A stretch of DNA of 64,000 bases from assembly GCA_000818945.1 (NCBI GenBank), contig KN805436.1:116603-180602 (forward strand), in the 5' to 3' direction. The translations under genes and the position numbers were made by a program. The notes beneath the pieces were generated by a model that saw nothing but the letters and a program-made list of their open reading frames with translations, was not told where the DNA came from and did no database searches. This stretch comes from Schizochytrium sp. CCTCC M209059. Its lineage: Eukaryota; Sar; Bigyra; Thraustochytrida; Thraustochytriidae. Below, piece after piece: positions 31,801 through 39,420 of the stretch; position 1 is the first letter of the stretch; the number at the start of each line of letters is the position of its first letter.

Positions 31801-32607
31801 GGGGCGTCCGAACATGCGCAGCAATCAGCTCCCGCAAGCGATAGTCCTGCAGTCTCAGCGGATGAAAATGACGAGGGGCGCAAGTCGGTACATGAGAACG
31901 AGGACGAGGACGAGGACGAGGACGAAAGCGAGGATCGCGGGCCAACGCTTGACGTTGGTTCGGTCTTTAGGATGCTTTTCGGAACGGAAGGGTCAATGTT
32001 TGGCGATAATTCCGATGAATCCGACAATGAGGCCAAGGCAGGCGCAGGTAACACGAATCATACCGAGGTCGAGACGGCTTCGCGAGCGAGCTCGAGTGAA
32101 TCTGTACACACGCACTATGGCGCAGCCAAGACCCCAGAGCCTGACGCGCGATCACTCTCGTTTTCCTCATCCGATGACGAGAACGAGGACAATTTTGGCG
32201 GTGCCGAAGATGAGGAAGACGCAACAGTGGTGGGGATTAAAGATTCCCCACCCTCCGAAACATTTTCGTCGAGCCATGCACAATCGTTGGTCCTTCGAGA
32301 TGTAAGACCAAGTGGTAGAAGTCCCGACACCGACGCGCCCCTCACACCCCTCACGCCGACGACGCCACTGACGCCACTGACGCCACCAAGAACCCGGGTG
32401 GGAAGTGTGCTGAGCGACGCGACCAACGCAACCTCGGAACGCGTCTTTGCTGCACACGCGTCAGATAGCGATGACCACAACGACGACGACGTATCGAGCA
32501 CTGAACTGGACGCCGAGACAGTCCTTGCGCGGCTTGAAGAGACCATCTTGGCCGCTTTAGACAATGGACCGAGCGATTCAGAAGGTTCAGACGAGGAGGC
32601 GGCGTGA
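25867..32607 (+). CDS. giant multi-pass membrane protein with basic coiled coil and long acidic tail
   Basis: I do not recognise the family. The single-exon product is 2,246 aa from the first ATG after an in-frame stop at 25837; an ATG at 26023 with a better context would give 2,194 aa. Three parts are clear. Residues about 1-400 are hydrophilic, with a His/Pro patch and a highly charged coiled coil of KRERKL and KEERKL type repeats (about 245-360). Residues about 406-1030 hold a dozen or more hydrophobic segments, such as GAILVPAALAFIVSSVVPI and MTGLLGWVAQVMVGHALVEV. Residues about 1090-2246 are a low-complexity acidic Ser/Asp/Glu/Ala tail with few hydrophobic breaks and a short TPLTPTTPLTPLTP motif near 2160-2175. 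It looks like a polytopic membrane protein with a long disordered cytosolic tail; function cannot be told. It ends 35 bp from the VPS41 stop. Confidence 0.85.
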   Translation: MVPCASLGRLRSQPDVPRRDEQSRNRYACRRQTPAQSEPRRKRRSVPSAAPAMDVTHAYEDGLHRHGRRRQHAHLRPGQPSQREWDTKVPRERAPLWTDDAASSKVDRLLKKRPQKPGINTREVQRTVEVEFLTSSGQLRRVLVVVAGQGQSTGKPILDTVSHANIAHATPVLDDFTTASRHLRQTGPPPPEHHHHHRRRRQRRLPPPSATENPEAARIHELERKVRAYQRQTEEQERQLHARERHAQAQQYTRQRREQERQARAKEREHVPRAEELLLKRERRLQQEERLTKRELKLRADELQMKRERKLYKEKRRMKRERRLFKEERKLQRDRKLRKQARKLREQERQDYAQMREEKHFSHKQNKSSRRRHHVSDTMRSQDLSHGIVTWDPSEMPEFSDADLRLSGAILVPAALAFIVSSVVPIPGLFWAILPQILNQIGCEVLLGGNKTLHPSVSRSVLGATVLQVLAAIVFCSTLLTTDKIVHVSFKALALGAATLVGRAMFLLRDINFPVADAHAQVGENSNDVDTSRLPDSPARDKEVLNREKNQDTFRHSSLASGSNVPPFSQTQDTFRNAIPLRSRALVSLIVPPVLAWALALRLPIAGALSFSVATPLLTRFMGASLMFPEQTFSQHQSGQWYALLSTTGLALSFLNPIVYVLVILASASPLVASTVSLLVGFLAWTTVLGSLSAARTQSGSDATLEKSPPTSTTLAQALQAWLFGLVFGFAPVLFPILYMRNHLNEDETFIDVISSAHGARVIGTALLCIPPGTLGLGALIRGPSASVYALVFPWTARRQDRWVSQTVGLLGWISYLVAIVTYVTGDHATFSARDPRDFVLAAGFFAWILMITSLLLFNPERAASERMRKNTGETGGGLAHILYEPFALSVLLGRLISALILTAGAALFAIAFVVDFYAEIRAVRLVGIPLVICGITGNIYVTYTFATEVSPNKRHSLRALCGWGLFAISMSLGWATVLCHFPATAVLPLEQMCPMFEQRRSIAMTGLLGWVAQVMVGHALVEVLRGTRKLSKSSSRRSKARKPRTPEAKPRILHRRAPWPCDDSSSDAVIEQDEQVYANLGVDVASGDELQGGTGVSEVDEQQSSVGGANESSSEILSDVSDDDSDKENANARENEVASESEDVAKNESADENEEIDQSEDLTSNDARSETSSEGEIEAEVDAEAGSQTESGSSAATRASTVNEEPVEEMPDVSSDEDEGVSSGSESQAERSFLVSAQPSPLSQTSGQPPHEGQQYTSSLLDNILSSPGVIILPAPIAALHLPDLDEATTGSELNDSILSPLSIHSVPSSDTEDEVLNATSASGLRKDNAGKDATNADPGTDDEQNSEPPLTYIAASSDASSVNTADADADVAAELAAETFDDEGVANHSEAASSVLADESPGDDDEKNGSKHADNQDVVREQASELGSASHPALAGEDEAMLPVPAATDDETTLLVDATPQALDLLVAVATVDAAASVATDATANVATDTATDIAENIVPSNTDNAPNVDEDMSDFADAEEYAAAAAEENASVFADEFASAVDDDMPQSHNSPFVLINNPSEAHGELALRIDKEETMLHDGEQVSDTLAAEASLARDDTDPVDGNVSTAVGTIHGTESELDVPVEEDKDDAENGDGVSAEHNALATAQDDVNHSEHKVKLTDCDRDIVNASVTEEISHANDESPLLEETNADEEAIPSQMETAMDGEDTLHDDDQDGDDDDEDANDGGANEAADASESYDGASNLQFDDAKEATSTIAKDDDDAEDNRHGYGMDDQDAVQSDVRRDDTDDETFEDQASKFSTPGASSLPGRFALSLSEPRTFGRSRQGHGVEEEELVDELHVPLNIVCGHDQDSEVESSRRLPLPLSVELSSDEMDSVYSFCDDNNDDDDDDKGDNKKNTDNVSSLEGAKAEDDATVTVTDATKSGENAKTRATTGGAEGKNNSEVEVELNVKIKVEVGVERGGRISNVEVITQGTGASEHAQQSAPASDSPAVSADENDEGRKSVHENEDEDEDEDESEDRGPTLDVGSVFRMLFGTEGSMFGDNSDESDNEAKAGAGNTNHTEVETASRASSSESVHTHYGAAKTPEPDARSLSFSSSDDENEDNFGGAEDEEDATVVGIKDSPPSETFSSSHAQSLVLRDVRPSGRSPDTDAPLTPLTPTTPLTPLTPPRTRVGSVLSDATNATSERVFAAHASDSDDHNDDDVSSTELDAETVLARLEETILAALDNGPSDSEGSDEEAA

Positions 32608-32642
32608 GCGGGACGGGCGTTGCACCTTTGCACGGAATTCTG

Positions 32643-35600
32643 TTAGGCGCCAGGATCGCTACCTGGACTACTGCGCGCATCGTCTGCAACAGCAGCCGCA
32701 AAAACTTGAATGTGGCGCGATTTCGTGGATGCTGACTGCTGACTGACGGGAATGGTCGCTTGCGAAGCGACATCGAGACACCCATAATGGTAGGCCTGAC
32801 CCGAGCCAAAGACGACAATGCGAGGCGTGCTTGGAGCTTCCGGCGAGAAGGAGGCACCAGGTGCGCGGTTTACGTGCGCTGCCAAGGGAAGCTTGCAAAT
32901 TCCGCAGCGAGCTCCGCCCCGAAGCAAGACTGCGCGCTTGCGACGACGGTGAAGCGCACGGAAGAGTTCAACTGCATCCTGGCGCAAAATGTCGTTGCAA
33001 GTGTGCCGGATCCGCTGCTGAATCCGAATGTCTTCAAATAGCTTGGGTAGCTTCTTCGAGAGTCCTGGGACGACAAGGTCGGCGGGCATTTCGCGAAAGA
33101 TCTGTACGAGGTCAACGTCGTGCGCGCCGGCAGACTCGAGCAAGCGACCGACGAGAGCCGGGTCGCGGACGCAGCGTCGCACGAGATCCCCCCAGAGCCC
33201 AGCGCCGCCCTCGGACTCGACGAAGCGGATGGCAAAAGGGACGTCGCGTAGATTTTCAAGAATAATAGCAAGTGCACGTTGCACATTTTCGTAACTCCCC
33301 GTACGGCCGAGTATGTAGACCATCTCCTTGTAAAGAGGGCCTGCGCGGCGGGACTCGCACACATGAAGTGCCTCTTGAAGTGAATAGTGATTGGCTGACT
33401 CCAGAAACTCGAGCAGGTCTGCAGGCCGATGCTGCGCATAAAGACGCACTTGAAGATTCTGATAACGAGCCATGCGTTCATGGTTGTATTCTTCTCTCCT
33501 TCGGCGCGAGAGCTCGTGAAGAAAGGAGAGAAGGGCGGTGTCTGACAGCGCATGAAGTTGATCGACAATGAGACCGACAAGATCTGCCGTCGCGCTTGCT
33601 GCAGACTCATCAGCGCCGAACTCGCTCGTGACGAGCTCTACGAGAAGCGAGACGGCTCTTCGTTCGTCGAGAGCGACGAGGACGGGAACGTGGTCCACTG
33701 CGCTCGGAGCGAGGCCATGGCGCTCAATGAGGGAGAAGATGATTTCTGCGCGCTGCAAATCATCTTCTGCTGCATCGTTCTCTTGGGCGCTGGCTTTAAG
33801 ATACTGATGGAGAGCCGCCGTGTACTGACCGTTCATAACATAGAGCTCGGCGAGAGCATCGCGCAATGCTGGCGGTGCACCGTCAAAGGCAGACTCAATG
33901 ACGGCGTTGACGCGCTCGATCGCTTTACGCACGTCGAATAGAGGCGCTGCCCGAGGTTTGTCCGTGTGGTCCGCGGTGCGGGGCGAAGGAGCAAGACGAT
34001 CCCTTCGCAAAAAGGAAAGGGCGCGTGCATGGTTGCTTAAAAGCTCGACCCACTGGCGAAGAATGTGGAGAAGGGCCTCATCATCGCGCACGCGCAAGAG
34101 TTCCTCAATGACTGACTCGTAGACAATTGCCGGAAGCTGCGGGTTGCGAACGGGAAGATAGCCAGCGAGCGATCGCAAGTGCTCGAGAGACTCAAATTTA
34201 CTCGCCCACTGCAGCCAGCGATCTGGATCCGAGTTGAGAAGCCGTGGGCAGAGGCTAGCGGCATGGTTGTATTGATGTTCCGAGAGCAGAAAACCAAGGA
34301 GCTTGTCTTGCAGACCTCGAAGCGAGTACGCTTGGAGCTGTCCTGGACCCGCACTTTCCGCGAGACTGAGCGCCACAGCGTAGCGACGGTGTTGAAGCGC
34401 ATATGCGATGTGGTCCTCCAGAATGCGCGGGCGTGCCGAAACGAGATCACGTGGGCTAAGAATGAAGAGCGTCGGGATCCCTGCTGTCCCGTGCAGTTCG
34501 TGCGCCGTGGCAAGAGCGTAGTCTGGAGCCGTGTTGTTTTCGTACCCACGAATGGGAAGAGCTTCCATCGATACGGGCTCGCCATCAGCGCGGGCAATGA
34601 CACGAAGCTCGGGGCACTCTGCGATAGGGGGCGCAGAGCCTTGATCATCGTTTCCGTCGTTACCTGCGTCTGGCCCATCGTGCGTGCTGCGATCATCAAG
34701 AAATGTGAGAAGCGCGAGCTGATCCCGACCAAAGGGAGAAATGCCACATATTGTCTCCACGTGGGCGAACTCATAGAGTGATACAAGCTCTGCATAGCGG
34801 GGCAACTGGTTTGGATCGGCCTGCATCTCCTCTTTCGACCTTTCAAAGATGCGCACGACCTTGACAGAGTCGGCCCAGGCAATGAGCAGTGTCGAGTCGT
34901 TCTCCCAGACCATGTGACATCGTGCATCGCGTGCGGCCAGAGATCCAGAAGGTCGATCAATAAAGGCAATTCGTTTCTCGTGTGCCTGATCGTAGATCTT
35001 GACGCCTGCCTCGTTGGCCCAAGCAATGAGACGAGTACGCCACTTGATCGCAGTGATTTGTCCCTCGCCGCGGTGCAGCTCGGTCTCTACAGAGGAAAAC
35101 CAGCCCTTGCGCTTGAGCACGAGACGGCCAGCAGCTCCTCCGCAAACGAACATTTTGTCACGATTGCGCGCATACTCGGGGTCTAAGGCTACGGCGAGAA
35201 TGGGTTGTGGAAATTTGTGTTTTTCAAAGCTGAGCTTGTTCACCTCGTCTTTGGCTCGGCTCGTCGGCCCCACGGCCACACGGCCGTCGACACCGCTCGA
35301 GGCAAAGGCTTCGCCAGCAGCATCGAGCGCAATTGACGTAACCCGGCCTCGATGATACTGATTTCTACGAATGAGCATACCGTCGTGTCGTAGCTCAAAG
35401 ACGGTACCACGCGAGGTGCCAACGAGGATAATGTCGGCGTGGAGGCCGAGACATGTGATCCTAAGTCCAGCTTCCTCAAAGATGGTGGACAAGGTGCCAC
35501 GTACGCGCTGATACTTGAGCGTGGGTTCGACCTCATCTTCGTCTTCATTCTCATCATCCTGCTCTTCGCTTTCGTTCCCTTCGTCGATCGCGCCTGGGTT

Positions 35601-35666
35601 GTTGTGCTCGTGCGTGCTCACCGTCGTCGCCGCGAGCTCCGCCTCCTCGTCATGGCTGTCGTCCAT
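32643..35666 (-). CDS. VPS41: HOPS complex subunit VPS41
   Basis: VPS41 is the effector subunit of the HOPS tethering complex that drives fusion of late endosomes and transport vesicles with the vacuole or lysosome. The product is about 1,007 aa from the ATG at 35666 (MDDSHDEEAEL). An upstream in-frame ATG at 35909 would add a non-conserved leader. After an acidic N-terminus comes the family start PTLKYQRVRGTLSTIF, a WD40-like beta-propeller (ILVGTSRGTVFELRHDG, SSGVDGRVAV), then a helical clathrin-heavy-chain-like region (for example LHVCESRRAGPLYKEMVYIL, ALAIILENLRDVPFAIRFV, PGLSKKLPKLFED). The C-terminus starts a RING (CGICKLPL ... YHYGCL) but the second Cys pair expected after it is absent. 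Convergent with the giant membrane gene. Confidence 0.93.
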   Translation of the reverse strand: MDDSHDEEAELAATTVSTHEHNNPGAIDEGNESEEQDDENEDEDEVEPTLKYQRVRGTLSTIFEEAGLRITCLGLHADIILVGTSRGTVFELRHDGMLIRRNQYHRGRVTSIALDAAGEAFASSGVDGRVAVGPTSRAKDEVNKLSFEKHKFPQPILAVALDPEYARNRDKMFVCGGAAGRLVLKRKGWFSSVETELHRGEGQITAIKWRTRLIAWANEAGVKIYDQAHEKRIAFIDRPSGSLAARDARCHMVWENDSTLLIAWADSVKVVRIFERSKEEMQADPNQLPRYAELVSLYEFAHVETICGISPFGRDQLALLTFLDDRSTHDGPDAGNDGNDDQGSAPPIAECPELRVIARADGEPVSMEALPIRGYENNTAPDYALATAHELHGTAGIPTLFILSPRDLVSARPRILEDHIAYALQHRRYAVALSLAESAGPGQLQAYSLRGLQDKLLGFLLSEHQYNHAASLCPRLLNSDPDRWLQWASKFESLEHLRSLAGYLPVRNPQLPAIVYESVIEELLRVRDDEALLHILRQWVELLSNHARALSFLRRDRLAPSPRTADHTDKPRAAPLFDVRKAIERVNAVIESAFDGAPPALRDALAELYVMNGQYTAALHQYLKASAQENDAAEDDLQRAEIIFSLIERHGLAPSAVDHVPVLVALDERRAVSLLVELVTSEFGADESAASATADLVGLIVDQLHALSDTALLSFLHELSRRRREEYNHERMARYQNLQVRLYAQHRPADLLEFLESANHYSLQEALHVCESRRAGPLYKEMVYILGRTGSYENVQRALAIILENLRDVPFAIRFVESEGGAGLWGDLVRRCVRDPALVGRLLESAGAHDVDLVQIFREMPADLVVPGLSKKLPKLFEDIRIQQRIRHTCNDILRQDAVELFRALHRRRKRAVLLRGGARCGICKLPLAAHVNRAPGASFSPEAPSTPRIVVFGSGQAYHYGCLDVASQATIPVSQQSASTKSRHIQVFAAAVADDARSSPGSDPGA

Positions 35667-36340
35667 GAAGAAGCACGCTCGCTCGGTGCGCGCTTGTCTA
35701 CACAAGCGTACCGGCGGCGGCGGCTGTAGCTTTCGCGTCGCCGGCTCGCCGGCTCGCCTTCTCGCCCACGTCGCTCGAGCCTGTGCTGGGACGTCGCAGC
35801 GACGCGCGCGGTTGCCAAGATACGATGCGTTATCTCCCGCAGCGTGCGTGCTGTTTGCACTGAGTGACCGACCCTTGAATGAGTCATGGTAGTATACTAT
35901 ACCATGCATAGTTTACTAGGCCGAGGCCTGGGCCAAACTCATTGCCTTGGTCCTTGTACGGAGGCCTAGCGAAAGCGAGAGCGAGCGCTTCTTTCATCTC
36001 GCGCCAGCAAAGGAAATCTGCCACGAGCAGCGGCGTCGCTTTTGACCTTGACGACGGGGCGAAGCGCCAATCGCCGGCAATCTCAGATCAGCTTCTGGCG
36101 AAAAGCAAGAGATGATGCAAGCAAAGTCAGACAAAGAACGCAACTACTGCGGGCGTCAAGCTTACCGGGACGAGATTGCTCTGCATCGCTGCAACATCGG
36201 GTGGGAGCTCGTGGCAATTGCTGGCAAGTTGACAAAGCAATGTCACTATTTTTGCCTGTAGCGTCAGAGTAGCGGCGACGTCTAAACTTCCGCCTACACT
36301 TTTCAAGTTGACAAAGTAATGTTGCTAATTTTGCCTGTAG
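35667..36340. other. intergenic region
   Basis: This holds the VPS41 promoter. It contains two copies of a 37-bp element ending in TTTTGCCTGTAG (36224-36260 and 36304-36340), the second directly before the ankyrin pseudogene. Confidence 0.5.
36224..36340. repeat. 37-bp direct repeat pair with a splice-acceptor-like end
   Basis: CAAGTTGACAAAGCAATGTC...TTTGCCTGTAG at 36224-36260 and CAAGTTGACAAAGTAATGTT...TTTGCCTGTAG at 36304-36340. They are 80 bp apart and differ at a few positions. The second ends where ankyrin-coding sequence starts, so it may be an old intron end that was duplicated. Confidence 0.7.
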
Positions 36341-36790
36341 TGGCTTCTCATTGAGAACAGGGACGTGAACGCTACCGATTTTGACGGGTGGAGTGCTTTG
36401 ATGCTCGCGAGTCGAGGTGGGTACACTGCGGTTGTTGAACTCCACTTGAGGAGCAATCGTATTTTCAATGTTGATGCTCAGAACGCAGAGAGACGGTCAA
36501 GTCTGATGATAACTTGTTCCTCTGGGCATGTGGAGATCGTATAATTACTTCTTACCTCCGCCCGATAGCGGGAGCAAATCTAGCTCTTCGCAACAATGCC
36601 GACATGGACGCTCATTGCATCGCCTCAAATGCAGGACGTACCGATGCTGCGGTCCTTGTTTAGTTTGCGAGGGGAGTCGAAGTCTTGGATTTTCTCGTTT
36701 CTTCGAGAGTCATCGGCGGGATACAGGGAAGGAAGGACCCTTCTCCACAATCGGTTGGGTCTTGCGGCGTATCGCGGTCCAGCTCTACTA
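36341..36790 (+). pseudogene. ankyrin-repeat gene remnant
   Basis: From 36341 the plus frame reads WLLIENRDVNATDFDGWSAL, then LMLASRGGYTAVVELHLRS and SLMITCSSGHVEIV, and stops at 36541-36543. This is about two ankyrin repeats. In another phase the sequence goes on with GANLALRNNADMDAHCIASN and GRTDAAVLV, then meets more stops. The frameshift and stops mark it as a decayed ankyrin gene. It is not an obvious copy of the ankyrin protein at 47528. The stretch from there to about 36890 shows only weak similarity. Confidence 0.7.
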
Positions 36791-36890
36791 CGAGGGGGTT
36801 GTCACGCTTGAGGCTGTGAGCAGCTCGATCGCGGGCCGCTCGGTCGTCTCGAGCAATTGTTCTAGTCACAAAGCACAAGTCTGCTGATCA

Positions 36891-37154
36891 TTGTTCTAGT
36901 CACAAAGCACAAGTCTGCTGATTTTAAAAAGCCCACGAGAAAACCTACTGCCTGAGCAGGTCATCCCAAAGATTAAAAAAAAAAAAGGAAGTCAACCAAA
37001 ATTCTCTCTCTCTCAGTCGCTTCAAGCCATAACTTGCGGAGGGCAGGGTGCTCCTCGTTGCCATTGGGTGGGTGGCTGGAGCTCGCAGAACTGGCTGGTC
37101 TCGGTCTCGGTGTTGAAGAGCGCGCGCGAGCGGAGGATCCCAGACGCGGGAAGG
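36891..37154. other. intergenic region before the HGTP gene
   Basis: A pure A run (36976-36986) and a CT run near 37004-37014 are present. No gene is seen. Confidence 0.4.
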
Positions 37155-38273
37155 ATGGACGGGGAGCAGCGGCGGCGCGATACGCAGCGCGAGGTGCAGA
37201 CGCTGGTGACGCGGCTACGCAAGGAGGGCCTGGACCGCAAGGAGATCAAGCGGCGCACGCGGCAGCTCAAAGATCGGCGGCGGTCCGAGGCAGCGCGTCT
37301 CGCCGCGGGCCCCAAGTCGCGCAAGTGGCGCGAGAAGGCGTTTGGGGAGCGCCCACGCGGAGGCCGCGACGATCGTCAAAACGATGCGAGTAACAAGCCG
37401 TGGATGAGCGAGGACGCTGAAAAGAACCAAAAGCGCGACGAGGCCGCGCGCAAGCACGACCTTGTGATCATTCCAATTCTCTGGAAACGACGTGAGGAGG
37501 AAGCCAACATGGTGCGCGAAGCCGCGCAGCAGCTCAAGAACAAGCTCATGAAACACCGCATCAATACGTGGATCGACCAGCGATCGAGTCTTCTCCCAGG
37601 GCAAAAGTACGAGTTCTGGGAGTCAATGGGTGTGAATCTGCGCGTGGAGTTGGGACCTTCAGAGGCGCGCTCGCAAACAATGTGTCTGAGCCAAGCGCGA
37701 GGCGTCGACGGACCTCGCGACAAGGGCGCAGCGCAGCGATGGCCTGATCTGGCCGTCGACTCGCCGGAGGCTCTGCACAAGGTGTTTGACCTTTTGCGCG
37801 AGAACGGTGTCAAGTGGCTCAAGCAAAAGGAGCATGAGGGCTGCAAGGCGTGCAGCCAGCTTGAGGCCGAGAAGGCTTTTGCTCCTGCGGCCGAGAGGTC
37901 GGAGGACGATCCCGAGTTTTTGGCGCGTCTGCAGCAACAAAAGATGCAACAGGGTCCGCCGCGGGCCGGCGAGAAGCGGCGCACTGCGCCCGTTGAGCAC
38001 GAGGGCACGCATGTGAAGTTTGACGAGGACGAGGACGAGGAGGAGGAGAACAGTGAGAATAGTGACGTAGAGGAAGGCGACAAAGCCGCGGTCAAGAAGG
38101 CGTCAAGTGGTAAAAAGGTGTCAAACGCCAAAGAGGAAAAGACGGCATCCCGGGAGACGAGCAAGAGCAAAGCGCCTCAGGCGAAGCGGCAAAAGACATC
38201 AAGCGAGACGACCAAGGCCAAGCCTGTTCGAGAGAGCGGCGACAGTCTGGAAGCAAACTATGCGCTGGACTAG
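37155..38273 (+). CDS. stand-alone HGTP anticodon-binding-domain protein
   Basis: The product is 372 aa from the ATG at 37155; an in-frame ATG at 37068 would add 29 non-conserved residues. Residues about 100-185 (HDLVIIPILWKRREEEANMV, then HRINTWIDQRSSLLPGQKYEFWE, GVNLRVELGPSEA) resemble the HGTP anticodon-binding domain of class IIa prolyl-, glycyl-, histidyl- and threonyl-tRNA synthetases. No catalytic synthetase domain is present. The first 95 residues are very basic (RRR, KDRRRSEA, RKWREKAFGERPRGG), suggesting RNA binding. The C-terminal third is acidic and then Lys/Ser-rich with likely nuclear localisation sequences. Role is unknown: an RNA- or tRNA-binding factor, perhaps nucleolar, is an inference from this layout. 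Confidence 0.7.
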   Translation: MDGEQRRRDTQREVQTLVTRLRKEGLDRKEIKRRTRQLKDRRRSEAARLAAGPKSRKWREKAFGERPRGGRDDRQNDASNKPWMSEDAEKNQKRDEAARKHDLVIIPILWKRREEEANMVREAAQQLKNKLMKHRINTWIDQRSSLLPGQKYEFWESMGVNLRVELGPSEARSQTMCLSQARGVDGPRDKGAAQRWPDLAVDSPEALHKVFDLLRENGVKWLKQKEHEGCKACSQLEAEKAFAPAAERSEDDPEFLARLQQQKMQQGPPRAGEKRRTAPVEHEGTHVKFDEDEDEEEENSENSDVEEGDKAAVKKASSGKKVSNAKEEKTASRETSKSKAPQAKRQKTSSETTKAKPVRESGDSLEANYALD

Positions 38274-38595
38274 GAGCCGTAGTTTTCAGATTGGATTTGT
38301 GTGAGTACGCACGTTTTGCTTGCAAGCGCTGTAGCGCAAGAGTAAACTGTTATAAACGAATCGTGAGCGAGATATGATATGATTGATGTCCGCGAGATGC
38401 ACTTCCAAAGGAGAACAGAGCAACCGAAATGGACGACAAGAAATCAAGGCCTGTACAACTCATAAAGGGCGGAGGCAATATGACATGTGCAACAAAAGAT
38501 TTTGCAAGCAACGCAAACGCGTACGATCGAGCCAGGGGTTGAACTGCCAAAGGAGACACGGCGATAGCGAGGTAAAAACAATTTTTCACATTGAT
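38274..38595. other. convergent intergenic region
   Basis: The 3' ends of the HGTP and UNC50 genes; AT-richer than the genes, nothing else seen. Confidence 0.4.
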
Positions 38596-39420
38596 TTATG
38601 AGGGTACTGATAATGGGAAAAAGAGAGACAGCGTGAGTCGCGCCATGTTAATGTTGAGGACGGTAAAGAGCACAAAGGCAACGGCAAGTAGAGCCACAGG
38701 GTAGAGGAGCGCAGTGACGAGTTTCTTGTCGAGAAAGGGGAGATACATGTAGCCGAGAAAGGACACGTAGTGGTAGTAGGAAAAGGCCGCAGTGTAGAGT
38801 GTATTGGCTGCAAGTGTAGAAAGAATGTTTGGGCGGAGCAAAACAGGTAGCAAACAAAGCTGCAGCACGTAAAGAGCGAGTGTCATTGGAAAGTAGGCGT
38901 TGCAATGTATATCAAAGGCGTACATCCACTCGACCTCTTGATCGACACTATGCGAGTGTCGCGCGCGGAAGCGGGCATTGGCAAGACGCCAAAAGAAGGT
39001 GGCGATGAGCATGCCCGAGCCAAGGAAGATGACAATCTGCGTGGCCACAAGGCTGACGATGCTCGCAACGGATGCGCGACCGAGCGCAAGGCCGTAAATG
39101 ACAGAGGAGACGGAGATGAGCACGCAAAGGATGACGAGGAAGGCTGGGTCGTCGCGCGCCCATCGGTTTTTGGTCTGGTTCCGCCACGAGGTGATTTTAT
39201 AAACCTTGCTCGGGCTGCGCAGCAAAAGTTTCATTTGGGTGAATGTGTATTCAAAGTCCATCTGCGGGTAGTAGACGACGCGGCGTAGGTATCTGAGCAT
39301 GGAAAAGTGCGAGCTACCGAGAGGCCCAAAGCCCTCATCGGTGCTGTAGTACGAGTTGCTTCCTTGGCGCTGCAACGGCGGCGGCGCCGCGTTGCCCGTG
39401 CTTCGCTTCAGAGGCAGCAT
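38596..39420 (-). CDS. UNC50: UNC50/GMH1-family Golgi membrane protein
   Basis: UNC50 is a multi-pass Golgi inner-nuclear-membrane/ER-Golgi protein needed for receptor trafficking and Arf-GEF recruitment. The 274-aa single-exon product matches closely by eye: LRYLRRVVYYPQMDFEYTFT, LLLRSPSKVYKITSWRNQTK and WARDDPAFLVILCVLISVSS are the family signatures. Five or so membrane segments follow, then AYFPMTLALYVLQLCLLPVL and a conserved FSYYHYVSFLGYMYLPFL block. Length is close to the usual 260 aa. The ATG at 39420 is followed by a Ser/Gln-rich, non-conserved stretch of about 35 residues. It is convergent with the HGTP gene (322 bp between stops). Confidence 0.95.
   Translation of the reverse strand: MLPLKRSTGNAAPPPLQRQGSNSYYSTDEGFGPLGSSHFSMLRYLRRVVYYPQMDFEYTFTQMKLLLRSPSKVYKITSWRNQTKNRWARDDPAFLVILCVLISVSSVIYGLALGRASVASIVSLVATQIVIFLGSGMLIATFFWRLANARFRARHSHSVDQEVEWMYAFDIHCNAYFPMTLALYVLQLCLLPVLLRPNILSTLAANTLYTAAFSYYHYVSFLGYMYLPFLDKKLVTALLYPVALLAVAFVLFTVLNINMARLTLSLFFPLSVPS

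Noticed and set aside
35667..35909. N-terminal extension of VPS41 to the ATG at 35909
   Set aside because: The added residues are unlike the family and Arg/Ala/Pro-biased; the acidic N-terminus from 35666 leads straight into the conserved region.
36083..36445. 120-aa minus-strand frame across the start of the ankyrin remnant
   Set aside because: It is the antisense of the ankyrin-like sequence on the plus strand and has no domain.
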